A stretch of DNA of 64,000 bases from Micromonospora sp. WMMD1120 (GTDB taxonomy: Bacteria; Actinomycetota; Actinomycetes; Mycobacteriales; Micromonosporaceae), in contig NZ_JARUBO010000005.1 in NCBI RefSeq assembly GCF_029626235.1, forward strand, positions 5,366,001-5,430,000, in the 5' to 3' direction. The notes under the pieces were generated by a model that saw nothing but the letters and a program-made list of their open reading frames with translations, ran no database searches and was not told where the DNA came from. Positions 7,727 through 18,496 of this stretch are shown here, in pieces. The translations under genes and the position numbers were made by a program. Every line of letters begins with the position of its first letter. The first letter of the stretch is position 1.

Positions 7727-8079
7727 CCGGGCGCGAGGCTCGGGGTCGGCAGCGCAGGTACGAGGCCGAGCGACACGGTGACCAGGGCGGTGTGTGGCAG
7801 CGTGAACGGGAGGCCGGTGGCTGATCGACCCTACTGGCCGTAGGAACGCACTTCCCCTCCGAGCGGACACTCCACCAAGGTCGACTCGCTTTTCTTGATG
7901 TCGGGCTCTGCCAGCGCGACGGATGCCCCGAGTTCCAGGACAGCGAGTCGATCATCGCGCGATCCGTCGGCACCTCGGGTGAACCGATCGGTCGGAGCGG
8001 ACGTGAGTTTGGTGACGGGCGTGGCGGTCGTACCGTCGGGGTACGTCACACGCGCAGCCGAATGTCTGGGGAGGCACAC

Positions 8080-8823
8080 GTGAGGGCACGGTCAGGACGC
8101 CCCGGCCGGGGTTCGTTGGCGGGCCTGCTGGTCGCCGCGCTGGTGTCGCTCGCCTGCGCCGGCGGTGGGCTGGCCGAGCCGGCGGGGGAACGGCCCGCGT
8201 CCGAGCGTGCACCGGCGTCCCCGGGGCCGGACACCACCAGGGCCGACAGCACCACGAGCGTCGCCGAGTTCGAGCAGGACGTCGCCGACGCGCAGGCGGT
8301 GGCCGAGCGGTACTGGGCCGCGCAGTTCAAGGAGTCCGGGCAACGGTTCCAACCGGTCCGGCGGATCATCCCGTACCAGCGGGCCGGGGAGGTGTCCTGC
8401 GGAGGCCAGGCGTTGCCCCGCAACAACGCCGTCTACTGCTCCCGGGGCGACTTCATCGCCTACGACGTGGCCTGGTCGGTAGCGGCGTTCCGGCAGGTCG
8501 GTGACGCGTTCGTGTTCTACCTGCTCGGGCACGAGTACGCGCACGCCATCCAGGTGCGGCTCGGCATCAACTACAGCTTCACCATCCAGCAGGAGTTGCA
8601 GGCCGACTGCATGGCCGGCGCGTACCTCGGTGACTCGGTGCGCTCCGGCGCCCTGACCCTCGCCGAGGGCGACCTGGAGGAGTTCCGCGAAGGGGTGGCG
8701 GCGGTCGGCGACGACCCGGACCAGCCGTGGTTCGCCGAGGGCGCGCACGGCACCGCCGAGCAGCGCACCGACATGTTCTTCCGCGGGTACGAGGGCTCCC
8801 TGAAGGAGTGCGACCTGGGGTGA
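8080..8823 (+). CDS. Secreted or membrane-attached neutral zinc metallopeptidase (YpfJ-like)
   Basis: 247 residues from GTG 8080, preceded by GGGGAGG at 5-nt spacing; an in-frame ATG at 8062 lies before the ribosome-binding site and is rejected. The N-terminus RGSLAGLLVAALVSLACAGG is a signal sequence ending in a cysteine, possibly a lipoprotein although the lipobox is imperfect. The catalytic HEYAH motif is at about residues 151-155 and ELQAD at 172-176, supplying the third zinc ligand, as in the putative neutral zinc metallopeptidase family (PF04228). Acts outside the membrane; substrate unknown. Confidence 0.87.
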   Translation: MRARSGRPGRGSLAGLLVAALVSLACAGGGLAEPAGERPASERAPASPGPDTTRADSTTSVAEFEQDVADAQAVAERYWAAQFKESGQRFQPVRRIIPYQRAGEVSCGGQALPRNNAVYCSRGDFIAYDVAWSVAAFRQVGDAFVFYLLGHEYAHAIQVRLGINYSFTIQQELQADCMAGAYLGDSVRSGALTLAEGDLEEFREGVAAVGDDPDQPWFAEGAHGTAEQRTDMFFRGYEGSLKECDLG

Positions 8824-8919
8824 GCCGGTTGCCCGGATCACCTCGGGGCCCGTTGTCGCCTGCGGTCAGCCGCGGTGCTGGCAGGATCGCGGTGTCCGGC
8901 CACGACCCTGGAGGATCCG

Positions 8920-9594
8920 CTGAACAGCCACCACCCCGCCGCCGTGCTCTTCGACATGGACGGCACGCTGGTCGACAGCGAGAAGCTGTGGGACATCGCG
9001 TTGCAGGAGCTCGCCCGGGAGTACGGCGGAGAGCTCTCCGACGACGGTCGCCGGGCGATCACCGGCACCAGCATGGCCGAGTCGATGCGCATCCTGCACG
9101 ACGACCTGGGCCAGCCCGAACGGGACCCGGAGATCAGCGGGGCGTGGATCAACGCCCGCATCCTGGAGCTGTTCCGGACCGGTCTGCGCTGGCGCCCCGG
9201 GGCGTTCGCCCTGCTGCGGGCGGTCCGGGCGGCGGGGATTCCCACCGCGCTGGTCACCTCCAGCCCCCGGGCGCTCGTCGAGATCGCCCTGGACACCCTG
9301 GGCCGGGACAACTTCGACGCGGTGGTCTGCGGCGACGAGGTGGTCGCGGCCAAGCCGCACCCGGAGCCCTACCTGACCGCGGCGCGGCTGCTCGGGGTGC
9401 CGATCGAGCGGTGCGTGACCATCGAGGACTCGCCCACCGGAGTGGCCAGCGCGGTGGCCTCCGGGGCGGCGGTGCTCGCCGTACCGCTGGAGGTGCCCCT
9501 GGCGCCCACTGCCGGCGTACACCAGGTGGAGAGCCTGACCGACGTGGACCTGGACCTGCTCGCGGCGCTGCTGGCCGATCGCGCCGCGGCCTGA
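8920..9594 (+). CDS. HAD-superfamily phosphatase (beta-phosphoglucomutase-like)
   Basis: All HAD motifs are visible: I, LFDMDGTLVDSEKLW; II, ALVTSSPRAL; III, KPHPEPYL; IV, TIEDSPTGV. The cap is alpha-helical (subclass IA), so it should dephosphorylate a small phosphometabolite or act as a phosphoglucomutase in the cytoplasm; substrate unknown. The start is unusual: the only well-spaced ribosome-binding site (GGAGG, 8910-8914) points to CTG at 8920, giving MNSHHPAAVLFDMDG. GTG at 8875 is the nearest conventional start but has no ribosome-binding site and adds 15 unconserved residues. A terminator follows. Confidence 0.88.
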   Translation: MNSHHPAAVLFDMDGTLVDSEKLWDIALQELAREYGGELSDDGRRAITGTSMAESMRILHDDLGQPERDPEISGAWINARILELFRTGLRWRPGAFALLRAVRAAGIPTALVTSSPRALVEIALDTLGRDNFDAVVCGDEVVAAKPHPEPYLTAARLLGVPIERCVTIEDSPTGVASAVASGAAVLAVPLEVPLAPTAGVHQVESLTDVDLDLLAALLADRAAA

Positions 9595-9611
9595 CCGAAG
9601 CGACGGCGAAC

Positions 9612-9657
9612 ACGAGAGGGCCCGGCTGACGCGGTGGCGTCGGCCGGGCCCTCTCGT
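9612..9657. terminator. Bidirectional terminator between convergent HAD and ABC permease genes
   Basis: ACGAGAGGGCCCGGC (9612-9626) pairs with GCCGGGCCCTCTCGT (9643-9657), and the inner TGACGC/GCGTCG extends the stem. Confidence 0.9.
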
Positions 9658-9664
9658 CCCCCGA

Positions 9665-12220
9665 TCAGTCGTGGGCGATGGCGCCCAGGACGTTGATCCG
9701 GGCCGCGCGGACGGCCGGCAGCACAGCGGCCACCACGCCGATGATGGCGGCCAGACCGAGGAAGACACCCATCTGGCCCCAGGGCAGGACCAGGTCGGTG
9801 ATGCCCTCGTCCTTCAGCGCCTCCACCACGGCGGCGCCCAGGCCGGTGCCCACCGCCACCCCGAGCAGCGCGCCGAACACCGAGATCACCACCGCCTCCA
9901 CGGTGATCATGCCCATGGTCTGCCCCCGGCGCAGACCGATCGCCCGCAGCAGACCCAACTCCCGGGTCCGCTCCAGCACCGACAGCGCCAGCGTGTTGAT
10001 GATGCCGAGCACCGCGATCACGATGGCCAGCGCCAACAGGATCTGGATCATCGTGAGCAGCCCGTCGAGCTGACCCGTCTGCTGCTCGATGAACGCGTCC
10101 CGGTCGGCCACCGACACCTCGGGGCTGTCCGCGAGCAGCGCCTCCACCCGCGGCTGCACGTCGGCCACCCGGGTGCCGGGAGCCAGCTGCACGAAGCCCT
10201 GGAACGGCTGCGGGATGGCGAAGTCCTTCGCCGCCGTCACCGGCAGCATCACCGGGTTCAACAACTGCCCGGACTCGTAGATGCCGCTGATCGTGTACGT
10301 CCGCTCCGCGCCCCGGGTCAGCTGCACCTTCACCGTCGAGCCGACCGACCAGCCCCGGGACGTGGCAGTGTCCGAGCTGGCCAGCATCTGCGTGGGGGAG
10401 AGCCGGTCGATGTCACCGGCGACGGGCTTGGCACTGAAGATCTGCCGCAGCGACGCGATGTCGCTGCTCGCCCCGACCCAGGTGCGCTCGCCGTCGATCT
10501 GGGCCATGTCGCCGTACTCGCCGTCGACCATCCGTACGCCGGGCAGGGTCTTGGCCTGGTCCAGCACCCCCGGGTCGAAGCTCGGCGGACGCGGCCCGCC
10601 CTGCGCCCCGGCGATCACCAGCTCGGCCTTGACATTGTCCTGGGCGAGCGCGCTGATGCTGCTCTTGGCCGAGTCGAGGATCACCGTCACACCGGTGACC
10701 AGCGCGATGCCGACCATCAGCGCGGCAGCGGTGATCGCCGTACGGCGGGGGTTGCGCCCGGAGTTGAGCCGGCCCAGCTTGCCCGGCACCGACCAGGAGA
10801 AGATCACACCGAGCAGGCTCACCACCGGCCGGCTGATCAGCGGGGTCAGCAGCGCCACACCGATGAAGGCGAACAGCACCCCACCGAGGATGGTGGCCAG
10901 TGTCTGCGACCCGGCGTTGCCGCTGAGCCCGAGGAACAGCAGCACCGCGCCGATGGCGGTGACCAGCGATCCGGCCACGGTGACCTTGGTCAACGGCCGG
11001 TCCGGCGTGGCCACGTCCTGCATCGCCGCGATCGGCGGGATGCGCGACGCCCGCAGCGCCGGCAGCAGCGCCGCCACCACGGTGATCACCAGACCGACGG
11101 AGAACGCCCCGATCACCGCGGCCGCCGGGACACCGATCCCGGCCAGCTCGAGCCCACCGGCGAGGTTGCCGAAGAGGCTCGCCAGCAGCGCGCCCACGCC
11201 GATGCCGGCCGCCAGGCCGAGCACCGACGCGATCAGCCCGACCGCTATCGCCTCCAGCACCACCGAACCGATGATCTGCTTGCCGCTGGCGCCGATGGCC
11301 CGCATCAGGGCCAACTCGCGGGTCCGCTGCGCCACGATGATCGAGAAGGTGTTGAGGATCAGGAAGGTGCCCACCAGCAGCGCCACGGCGGCGAAGCCCA
11401 GCAGGATCTTGTTGAAGAAGGACAGGCCCTCCTTCAGGCTGGCCGAGGCGTCCGCGGCCACCTGCGCGCCCGTCTTGACCTCGTAGTCCGAACCGAGGGC
11501 GCGGGCCACGTCGTCGCGCAACGCCTCGTCGGACACCCCCGCGGCGGTGCGGACGGTGATGCTGCTGAACACGTCCGGCTCGCCCAGCATCAGCCGCTGC
11601 GCCACCGGCGTGGTGAAGAAGACCTCGTTGACGCCGCCGATCGAGTCCCGGTCCCCGCTGTAGCCGAACACGCCGACGAGCGTGAACTCGCGCTTCTTCG
11701 ACTCGAACGCGGTGAGCACGCCGACCTTCTGACCGACCTGCACCTTGGCCGCGGTGGCCAGCGCCTTGTTGACGACGATCTCGTCGTCGGCCTGCGGCGC
11801 GCGACCCTCGCGCAGTCGCAGCAGGTCGCTCTCGCCGACCCAGTTCTCACCCAACTGCGGCGGCCCGAACGACGTGACGACCTTGCCGTTGCTGCCGATC
11901 AGCCGGGCGCCGTCGGCGTTCACGATGCCCGTCGCCGAGGCCGCCCCCGGGACCTGCTTGACCCGCTCCACCACGGCCGCCGGCAGCGGGGCGGCGGTCT
12001 GCTCGCCCTCCATCTCGCTGACCTGCACCTTCGGCTTCGCCGCGACGTTCACGTCGATCTCGGAGAAGCCGTCGGCGAAGACCGAGTCGAAGGAGCGGCC
12101 CAGGGTGTCGGTGAGCACGAAGGCGCCGGAGACGAACATGACGCCCAGCACCACCGCCAACCCGGACAGGATCAGCCGGACCTTGCGGGCCAGCAGACTC
12201 TTCATCGTCGCGCGGAACAT
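9665..12220 (-). CDS. ABC exporter permease with duplicated FtsX/MacB domains
   Basis: 851 residues. An N-terminal helix (LILSGLAVVLGVMFVSGAFV) is followed by a MacB-type periplasmic region, three helices with TRELALMRAIGASGKQIIGS, a second MacB-like region and a second FtsX unit with ERTRELGLLRAIGLRRGQTM. This double arrangement is typical of actinobacterial FtsX-like permeases. MacB-type systems do not move substrate through the membrane like classical ABC transporters but transmit force to the outside, exporting lipids, peptides or antibiotics or acting in envelope stress. The ATG overlaps the TGA of the ATPase gene by one base, so the two subunits are coupled. Confidence 0.9.
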   Translation of the reverse strand: MFRATMKSLLARKVRLILSGLAVVLGVMFVSGAFVLTDTLGRSFDSVFADGFSEIDVNVAAKPKVQVSEMEGEQTAAPLPAAVVERVKQVPGAASATGIVNADGARLIGSNGKVVTSFGPPQLGENWVGESDLLRLREGRAPQADDEIVVNKALATAAKVQVGQKVGVLTAFESKKREFTLVGVFGYSGDRDSIGGVNEVFFTTPVAQRLMLGEPDVFSSITVRTAAGVSDEALRDDVARALGSDYEVKTGAQVAADASASLKEGLSFFNKILLGFAAVALLVGTFLILNTFSIIVAQRTRELALMRAIGASGKQIIGSVVLEAIAVGLIASVLGLAAGIGVGALLASLFGNLAGGLELAGIGVPAAAVIGAFSVGLVITVVAALLPALRASRIPPIAAMQDVATPDRPLTKVTVAGSLVTAIGAVLLFLGLSGNAGSQTLATILGGVLFAFIGVALLTPLISRPVVSLLGVIFSWSVPGKLGRLNSGRNPRRTAITAAALMVGIALVTGVTVILDSAKSSISALAQDNVKAELVIAGAQGGPRPPSFDPGVLDQAKTLPGVRMVDGEYGDMAQIDGERTWVGASSDIASLRQIFSAKPVAGDIDRLSPTQMLASSDTATSRGWSVGSTVKVQLTRGAERTYTISGIYESGQLLNPVMLPVTAAKDFAIPQPFQGFVQLAPGTRVADVQPRVEALLADSPEVSVADRDAFIEQQTGQLDGLLTMIQILLALAIVIAVLGIINTLALSVLERTRELGLLRAIGLRRGQTMGMITVEAVVISVFGALLGVAVGTGLGAAVVEALKDEGITDLVLPWGQMGVFLGLAAIIGVVAAVLPAVRAARINVLGAIAHD

Positions 12221-12987
12221 CAGTTGCCCACCTCGGCCGGCGTGTCCAGCTTCTTCATGGTGTCCAGCACCGTCTCGGCGGTCGGCTCGACCAGCTCCGA
12301 GACGATCTCACCGTCGGCGAGGAAGACCACCCGGTCGGCGTACGCGGCGGCGGTCGGGTCGTGGGTGACCATGACGATGGTCTGACCGTGCTGCCGCACC
12401 GAGTCGCGCAGGAAGGCCAGCACCTCCGCGCCGGCGCGCGAGTCCAGGTTGCCCGTCGGCTCGTCCGCGAAGATCACCTCGGGGCGGGACACCAGCGCCC
12501 GCGCGCACGCCACCCGCTGCTGCTGCCCGCCGGAGAGCTGCGCGGGCCGGTGGTCCAGCCGGTCCCGCAGACCGACCGTGTTGATCACCGTCTCGTACCA
12601 CGCCGGGTCCGGCTTACGACCGGCGATCGACAGCGGCAGCAGGATGTTCTCCTTGGCGGTCAACGTCGGGAGCAGGTTGAACTGCTGGAAGATGAAGCCG
12701 ACCTTGTCGCGGCGCAGCTTCGTCAGCCCCGCGTCGCCCAGCCCCGTGACGGTCGTCTCACCGATCGACACCGTGCCCCGGGTGACCGAGTCCAGGCCCG
12801 CCAGGCAGTGCATCAGCGTCGACTTGCCGGAACCCGACGGACCCATGATCGCGGTGAAGCGGCCCCGTTCGAACTCGGCGCTGACCCCCCGCAGCGCGAT
12901 GACCTGGGCCTCGCCGCTGCCGTACACCTTCCACACGTCGTTCGCCCGGGCCGCGGCCTGCGCCTGCTGGCCTACCGTCGCGGTCAC
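12220..12987 (-). CDS. ABC exporter ATPase subunit (MacB/LolD family)
   Basis: 255 residues. Walker A GPSGSGKST, the signature LSGGQQQRVACARAL, Walker B VIFADEPTGNLDS and the switch His in VMVTHDP are intact, so it should be active. GTG start at 12987 with AGAGG upstream. Energises the permease encoded directly downstream. MacB/LolD ATPases pair with FtsX-like permeases, which matches the neighbour. The 351-nt upstream region contains a CTCAGGG/CCCTGAG inverted repeat that could be its operator. Confidence 0.93.
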   Translation of the reverse strand: MTATVGQQAQAAARANDVWKVYGSGEAQVIALRGVSAEFERGRFTAIMGPSGSGKSTLMHCLAGLDSVTRGTVSIGETTVTGLGDAGLTKLRRDKVGFIFQQFNLLPTLTAKENILLPLSIAGRKPDPAWYETVINTVGLRDRLDHRPAQLSGGQQQRVACARALVSRPEVIFADEPTGNLDSRAGAEVLAFLRDSVRQHGQTIVMVTHDPTAAAYADRVVFLADGEIVSELVEPTAETVLDTMKKLDTPAEVGN

Positions 12988-13338
12988 GTCATCTACCTCT
13001 TCCGTCTGTCCGAAAATGCACGCCGCCCCCCGATGGTCCGGCGCGACCGTTCAATCATCGGTGCCGCCTCGGCCTTTCCCGTCCGCCCCAGGGGGGACCC
13101 GGCGCGGATTTCCCGCTGCGGGTGCACCCCCATGCCGACTCAGGGTTGCCCCTGAGCCGACGACCCGTCGACCGATTTCTCCCACGCCGGGCGGCGCACC
13201 GACACTCCCACCTGACGCCACAGGAGGGTCAACCGAACCGAGCCATCTGCGGTCACGGTAGGTGACGACGGCAACAGCAGCCGTCCCCCCACGGAGGGAT
13301 CTTCGGGTACGACCGATGAGGTAGCCCCGGCGGCGCGG
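12988..13338. other. Intergenic region upstream of the ABC exporter operon
   Basis: No gene seen. Should contain the ABC operon promoter (minus strand). Holds a CAGGG-type inverted repeat (13139-13156) and a second CCCCAGGGGGG stretch near 13087. A 6-bp GTAGCC/GGCTAC hairpin lies just beyond the response-regulator stop. Confidence 0.5.
13139..13156. promoter_or_regulatory. Candidate response-regulator operator
   Basis: CTCAGGG-TTGC-CCCTGAG is a 7-bp inverted repeat about 150 nt upstream of the ABC ATPase start and between that operon and the orphan response regulator. Position and symmetry suggest a dimeric NarL/LuxR-type binding site; this is inference. Confidence 0.4.
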
Positions 13339-14025
13339 CTACGCCCGGGGGCGGACCAGCCCCGACTCGTACGCCAGGACGACCGCCTGCACCCGGTCCC
13401 GCAGCCGCAGCTTGGTCAGCACATGCCCGACGTGGGTCTTGATGGTGGTCTCGCTGACCGACAGCACCGTGGCGATCTCGGCGTTGGAGAGCCCTCTGGC
13501 CACCTGCACCAGCACCTCGCGTTCCCGGTCGGTGAGCGCGTCGAGCGCCGCCGCCGGGGTCGCCGCCGGATCGGGAAGCAGCTCGGCGAAGCGGTCCAGC
13601 AGGCGCCGCAGGATCCGGGGCGTCACCACCGCGTCCCCGGCGGCGACGGTGCGGATGGCCGCGATCAGGTCCTCCGCGGGCACGTCCTTGGCCAGGAACC
13701 CGGTGGCGCCGGCGCGCAACGCGCCCACCACGTACTCGTCCAGGTCGAAGGTGGTCAGCACCAGCACCCGCACCGGCAGCCGGGCGTCGACGATCGCCCG
13801 GGTCGCCGCCACCCCGTCCATCCGGGGCATCCGGATGTCCATCAGCACGACGTCGGGCAGCAGCCGGCGGGACAGCTCCACCGCCTCCAGGCCGTCGCCG
13901 GCCTCCGCCACCACGTCCAGGTCGCTCTCGGCGGCGAGGACCATCCGGAACCCGGTGCGCAGCAGCGGTTGGTCGTCGGCGAGCAGGATCCGTACCGGCC
14001 GCGCCGGTGCCACCCGATCGGTCAT
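13339..14025 (-). CDS. NarL/LuxR-family response regulator, no adjacent kinase
   Basis: 228 residues. Receiver domain: acidic pair in RILLADDQ, phosphoacceptor D63 in LMDIRMP, conserved T in VLTTFD and K in LAKDV. Output domain: LTDREREVLVQVARGLSNAE followed by IATVLSVSETTIKTHVGHVL, a LuxR helix-turn-helix. The start ATG 14025 follows GGGAGTGGAG; a longer frame upstream has no homology. No histidine kinase flanks it, so it is an orphan here. Nearest candidate target is the ABC exporter operon downstream on the same strand. Confidence 0.92.
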   Translation of the reverse strand: MTDRVAPARPVRILLADDQPLLRTGFRMVLAAESDLDVVAEAGDGLEAVELSRRLLPDVVLMDIRMPRMDGVAATRAIVDARLPVRVLVLTTFDLDEYVVGALRAGATGFLAKDVPAEDLIAAIRTVAAGDAVVTPRILRRLLDRFAELLPDPAATPAAALDALTDREREVLVQVARGLSNAEIATVLSVSETTIKTHVGHVLTKLRLRDRVQAVVLAYESGLVRPRA

Positions 14026-14211
14026 CTCCACTCCCGTCCCGCCGAGGCCGTGCCGCCCCATCCTCGCGTACGGGTGGTGCCGCGTCGCGGATCACCGTAG
14101 GGGCCGGCCGGTCGCCCCGTCCCGACCGAAGTGGCGCCGCAGCGGTCGGGTTCCTCCGGCAACGGTGTGCCGGTTCCCCGCCGACCGCTCACGGCGTGGC
14201 GCAGAGGGCCG

Positions 14212-15126
14212 TCACTCGTCGGCCCCGGGCGGCACCGGCGCCGACCGGGAGTCGCGCAGCGGGTCGGCGCCCGCCGCCGCGACCGGGAACGGTGGCGGGG
14301 TGCCGCCGAACGTGGGGCACAGCGCCTGGTGGCTGCACCAGTCACAGAGACGGCTCGGCCGGGGCCGGAAGTCCTGCCGGGCGGTGGCCTGCTCGATCGC
14401 CCGCCACAGCGCCACCACGGTGCGCTCGAAGCGGGCCAGCTCGTCGGCGTCCGGCGTGTAGTCCAACACCTCGGCGTCGCGCAGGTAGAGCAACCGCAGC
14501 ACCCGGGGCACCACCCCCCGGGTGCGCCACAGCACCAGCGCGTAGAACTTCAACTGGAACAGCGCCCGCGCCTCGAACGCCTCCCGCGGCGCGCCGCCGG
14601 TCTTGTAGTCCACCACCCGCAGCGCCCCGTCCGGGGCGACGTCGAGCCGGTCCAGGTAGCCCCGGATCAGCAGCTCGTCGTCGACAACGGCCGAGATCAG
14701 GCTCTCCCGCTCGGCCGGCTCCAGACGGGTCGGGTCCTCCACCGCGAAGTAGCCCTCCAGCAGCCCGGCGGCGGAGCGGAGGAACTCGGCCGGGGCGGCC
14801 GGATCAGCGCCGTCGAACAGCTCGGCGAGCTCCGGCTCCTCGGTGACCAGCCGGTCCCACTGGGGCGCCACCAGGTCGCCGGCCGCCTCCGGGGTGCGAC
14901 CCGTCGCCGGAAGGTCGAACAGCCGCTCCAGCACCGCGTGCACCAGCGTGCCCCGGGCCTGCTCGACGGTGGTGCGCTCGGGCAGCCGGTCGATGCTGCG
15001 GAACCGGTAGAGCAGTGGGCAGGTCTTGAAATCCGCCGCCCGGGACGGGGACAGCGACGCCCGCACCGTCGACGTCGGCCGCGCCGGTGAGGAGGGTGGG
15101 GAGCTGGTGACCGGTTCCGCCGTCAT
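14212..15126 (-). CDS. RecB-family PD-(D/E)XK nuclease
   Basis: 304 residues from ATG 15126. The family signature is complete: SPSRAADFKTCPLLYRFRSI at the N-terminus, a central LISAVVDDELLIRGYLDRLD with VVDYKTGGAP (the catalytic D and DYKTG motif), QLKFYALVLWR, and a C-terminal Cys cluster LCDWCSHQALCP that with the early CP would hold a 4Fe-4S cluster as in AddB/Cas4-like nucleases. In M. tuberculosis the homologue (Rv2119) also neighbours trmI (Rv2118c). TAACCT 8 nt before the ATG suggests a leaderless transcript. A role in DNA end processing is inferred. Confidence 0.9.
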   Translation of the reverse strand: MTAEPVTSSPPSSPARPTSTVRASLSPSRAADFKTCPLLYRFRSIDRLPERTTVEQARGTLVHAVLERLFDLPATGRTPEAAGDLVAPQWDRLVTEEPELAELFDGADPAAPAEFLRSAAGLLEGYFAVEDPTRLEPAERESLISAVVDDELLIRGYLDRLDVAPDGALRVVDYKTGGAPREAFEARALFQLKFYALVLWRTRGVVPRVLRLLYLRDAEVLDYTPDADELARFERTVVALWRAIEQATARQDFRPRPSRLCDWCSHQALCPTFGGTPPPFPVAAAGADPLRDSRSAPVPPGADE

Positions 15127-15134
15127 GGGGGCAA

Positions 15135-15140
15135 AGGTTA
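15135..15140 (-). promoter_or_regulatory. -10 element of the RecB-like nuclease gene
   Basis: TAACCT on the minus strand, 8 nt before ATG 15126. Faces away from the site-2 protease promoter at 15191-15196. Confidence 0.45.
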
Positions 15141-15190
15141 GGCCACCGGTGTGACACCGACCGCCGCCCGCCCCGCACAGCGACGGTCCG

Positions 15191-17402
<2,212 letters not shown>

Positions 17403-17406
<4 letters not shown>

Positions 17407-17975
17407 GCCGACCGGGCTACGGCGGCGGAGACCTACCGGCGGTCTTTCCCGACTGGTCGCCCTACCAGGACCTGGAATCCGCGGCGCGCGCCTACCTGCG
17501 CGACCCGGACGTCGCCCTGGAGGCGCTCGGGGGTGTGCTGCGCGGCGCGTCGGTGCTCGGCTTCACCCTGGAACGCTTCGTCAACGAGGTCAACGGGGTG
17601 TGGCAGGAGGTCGTCGTCTGCGACGGCAGCCGGCTGATCCTCTGGCACGGCGAGGACGTGCCGCCGGAGGAGGGGCCACCGGGCTCGATGACCTCGTCGC
17701 TGCGGGTGGTGCCGGTCTCCACCGTCACCGAGGTCGGCTGCCGCCGGCGGCTCAACCGCAGCGACAGCGGCGAGATCCGGGTCGACAGCATCGACGTCTA
17801 TCTGCTGCTCACCTCGCTGGACGAGGCGCCGCCGAGCGAGGAGATGGCGGCCACGCCACGGCACGACGCGCTGCGTTTCGGCAAGACCCTCGACGACGGC
17901 GGGGCCGGGCAGATCGCCCGGCTGGAGGAGTTCGCGCGGTTGGTCGCCTCCGTGGTCGGCCGTCCGATGCTCTGA
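17403..17975 (+). CDS. Conserved actinobacterial protein of unknown function
   Basis: 190 residues, soluble, acidic, no signal peptide or membrane helix. Residues about 55-140 look beta-rich: VNGVWQEVVVCDGSRLILWH, SLRVVPVSTVTEVGCRRRLN and SIDVYLLLTSLDEA. A C-terminal helix (GQIARLEEFARLVASVVG) follows. I do not recognise a domain with confidence. Start ATG 17403 is preceded by GGGGGAGG and overlaps the 17-codon ORF. As last gene of the site-2 protease-trmI operon, it is conserved in position near the proteasome locus, but that gives no function. Confidence 0.8.
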
Positions 17976-17994
17976 GGCGTACCACCCTTCGGGT

Positions 17995-18019
17995 CCGGCC
18001 GGGCCGCGTGCCCGGCCGG
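17995..18019. terminator. Terminator between convergent unknown gene and ferredoxin
   Basis: CCGGCCGGGC (17995-18004) pairs with GCCCGGCCGG (18010-18019), 5-nt loop. Confidence 0.8.
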
Positions 18020-18024
18020 TGGGG

Positions 18025-18348
18025 TCAGGCGTCCTCGGCCTCCGGGCCGGCCACCTCGACACCGTCGCCGCGCACCACGTGGATGCACTCGCCCGGGCAC
18101 TCCCTCGCGGAGTCGATCACCTCGAGTCGCAGGTGCGCGGGGACGTCGACCCGGCTGCCCGGCGCCATCAGCAGCTCACCGTCGCCGGTCTTGACGTAGG
18201 CCAGACCGTCGATGTCGAACTCGAACACCTCCGGCGCGTACTGCACACAGAGCCCGTCGCCCGTGCACAGGTCCTGATCCACCCAGACCTGCAACTGGTC
18301 GGTCGCGACCTCGGCCACCGGCGCACCCCCCATGTTCTCCCGTGCCAC
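18025..18348 (-). CDS. Single-cluster ferredoxin
   Basis: 107 residues. [20 protein letters not shown] followed by VFEFDIDG holds the cluster cysteines, and the C-terminal [10 protein letters not shown] the last ones, the pattern of one-cluster 3Fe-4S/4Fe-4S ferredoxins that feed electrons to P450s and other oxygenases; an Asp replaces the middle Cys, which favours 3Fe-4S. Start GTG 18348 ([11 protein letters not shown]) has TACCGT 6 nt upstream; ATG 18333 is the alternative. Diverges from mpa; the partner enzyme is not in the window. Confidence 0.88.
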   Translation of the reverse strand: MARENMGGAPVAEVATDQLQVWVDQDLCTGDGLCVQYAPEVFEFDIDGLAYVKTGDGELLMAPGSRVDVPAHLRLEVIDSARECPGECIHVVRGDGVEVAGPEAEDA

Positions 18349-18354
18349 GCTCCG

Positions 18355-18360
18355 ACGGTA
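18355..18360 (-). promoter_or_regulatory. -10 element of the ferredoxin gene
   Basis: TACCGT on the minus strand, 6 nt before GTG 18348; leaderless arrangement. Confidence 0.5.
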
Positions 18361-18453
18361 CCCGAACGCCGGTAACCGCCCGTCGGACCCCACTTGGCGA
18401 TCAAGGTTCGGTGACGAGGGTGTTGCGTGGGACCGAATCGGCCTCATAGCGGC

Positions 18454-18459
18454 TAGTGT
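18454..18459 (+). promoter_or_regulatory. Probable -10 element of mpa
   Basis: TAGTGT about 38 nt upstream of the mpa start, giving a short leader that contains the GGGGAGG ribosome-binding site at 18484-18490. Confidence 0.45.
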
Positions 18460-18496
18460 TAGGGCAGAACGTTCAAGCCCCCCGGGGAGGTGGGAC

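Larger units (their letters stand above)
7527..8079. other. Intergenic region carrying an inverted-repeat/G-tract element
   Basis: No supported gene. It contains a C-rich stretch (about 7580-7620), the inverted repeat at 7638-7698 and the GGGT array at 7705-7726. The remaining part, 7727-8067, shows no clear structure, and must hold the promoter of the zinc peptidase gene. Confidence 0.6.

Noticed and set aside
8062..8079. ATG 8062 as start of the zinc peptidase
   Set aside because: It lies upstream of the GGGGAGG that positions GTG 8080 and would put charged residues ahead of the signal sequence.
9671..12385. A 904-codon open frame opposite the ABC permease
   Set aside because: His/Arg/Asp-rich shadow of a clear FtsX-like gene on the other strand.
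12985..13338. A sensor kinase gene between the ABC exporter and the response regulator
   Set aside because: The 351-nt gap has no frame with histidine-kinase motifs.
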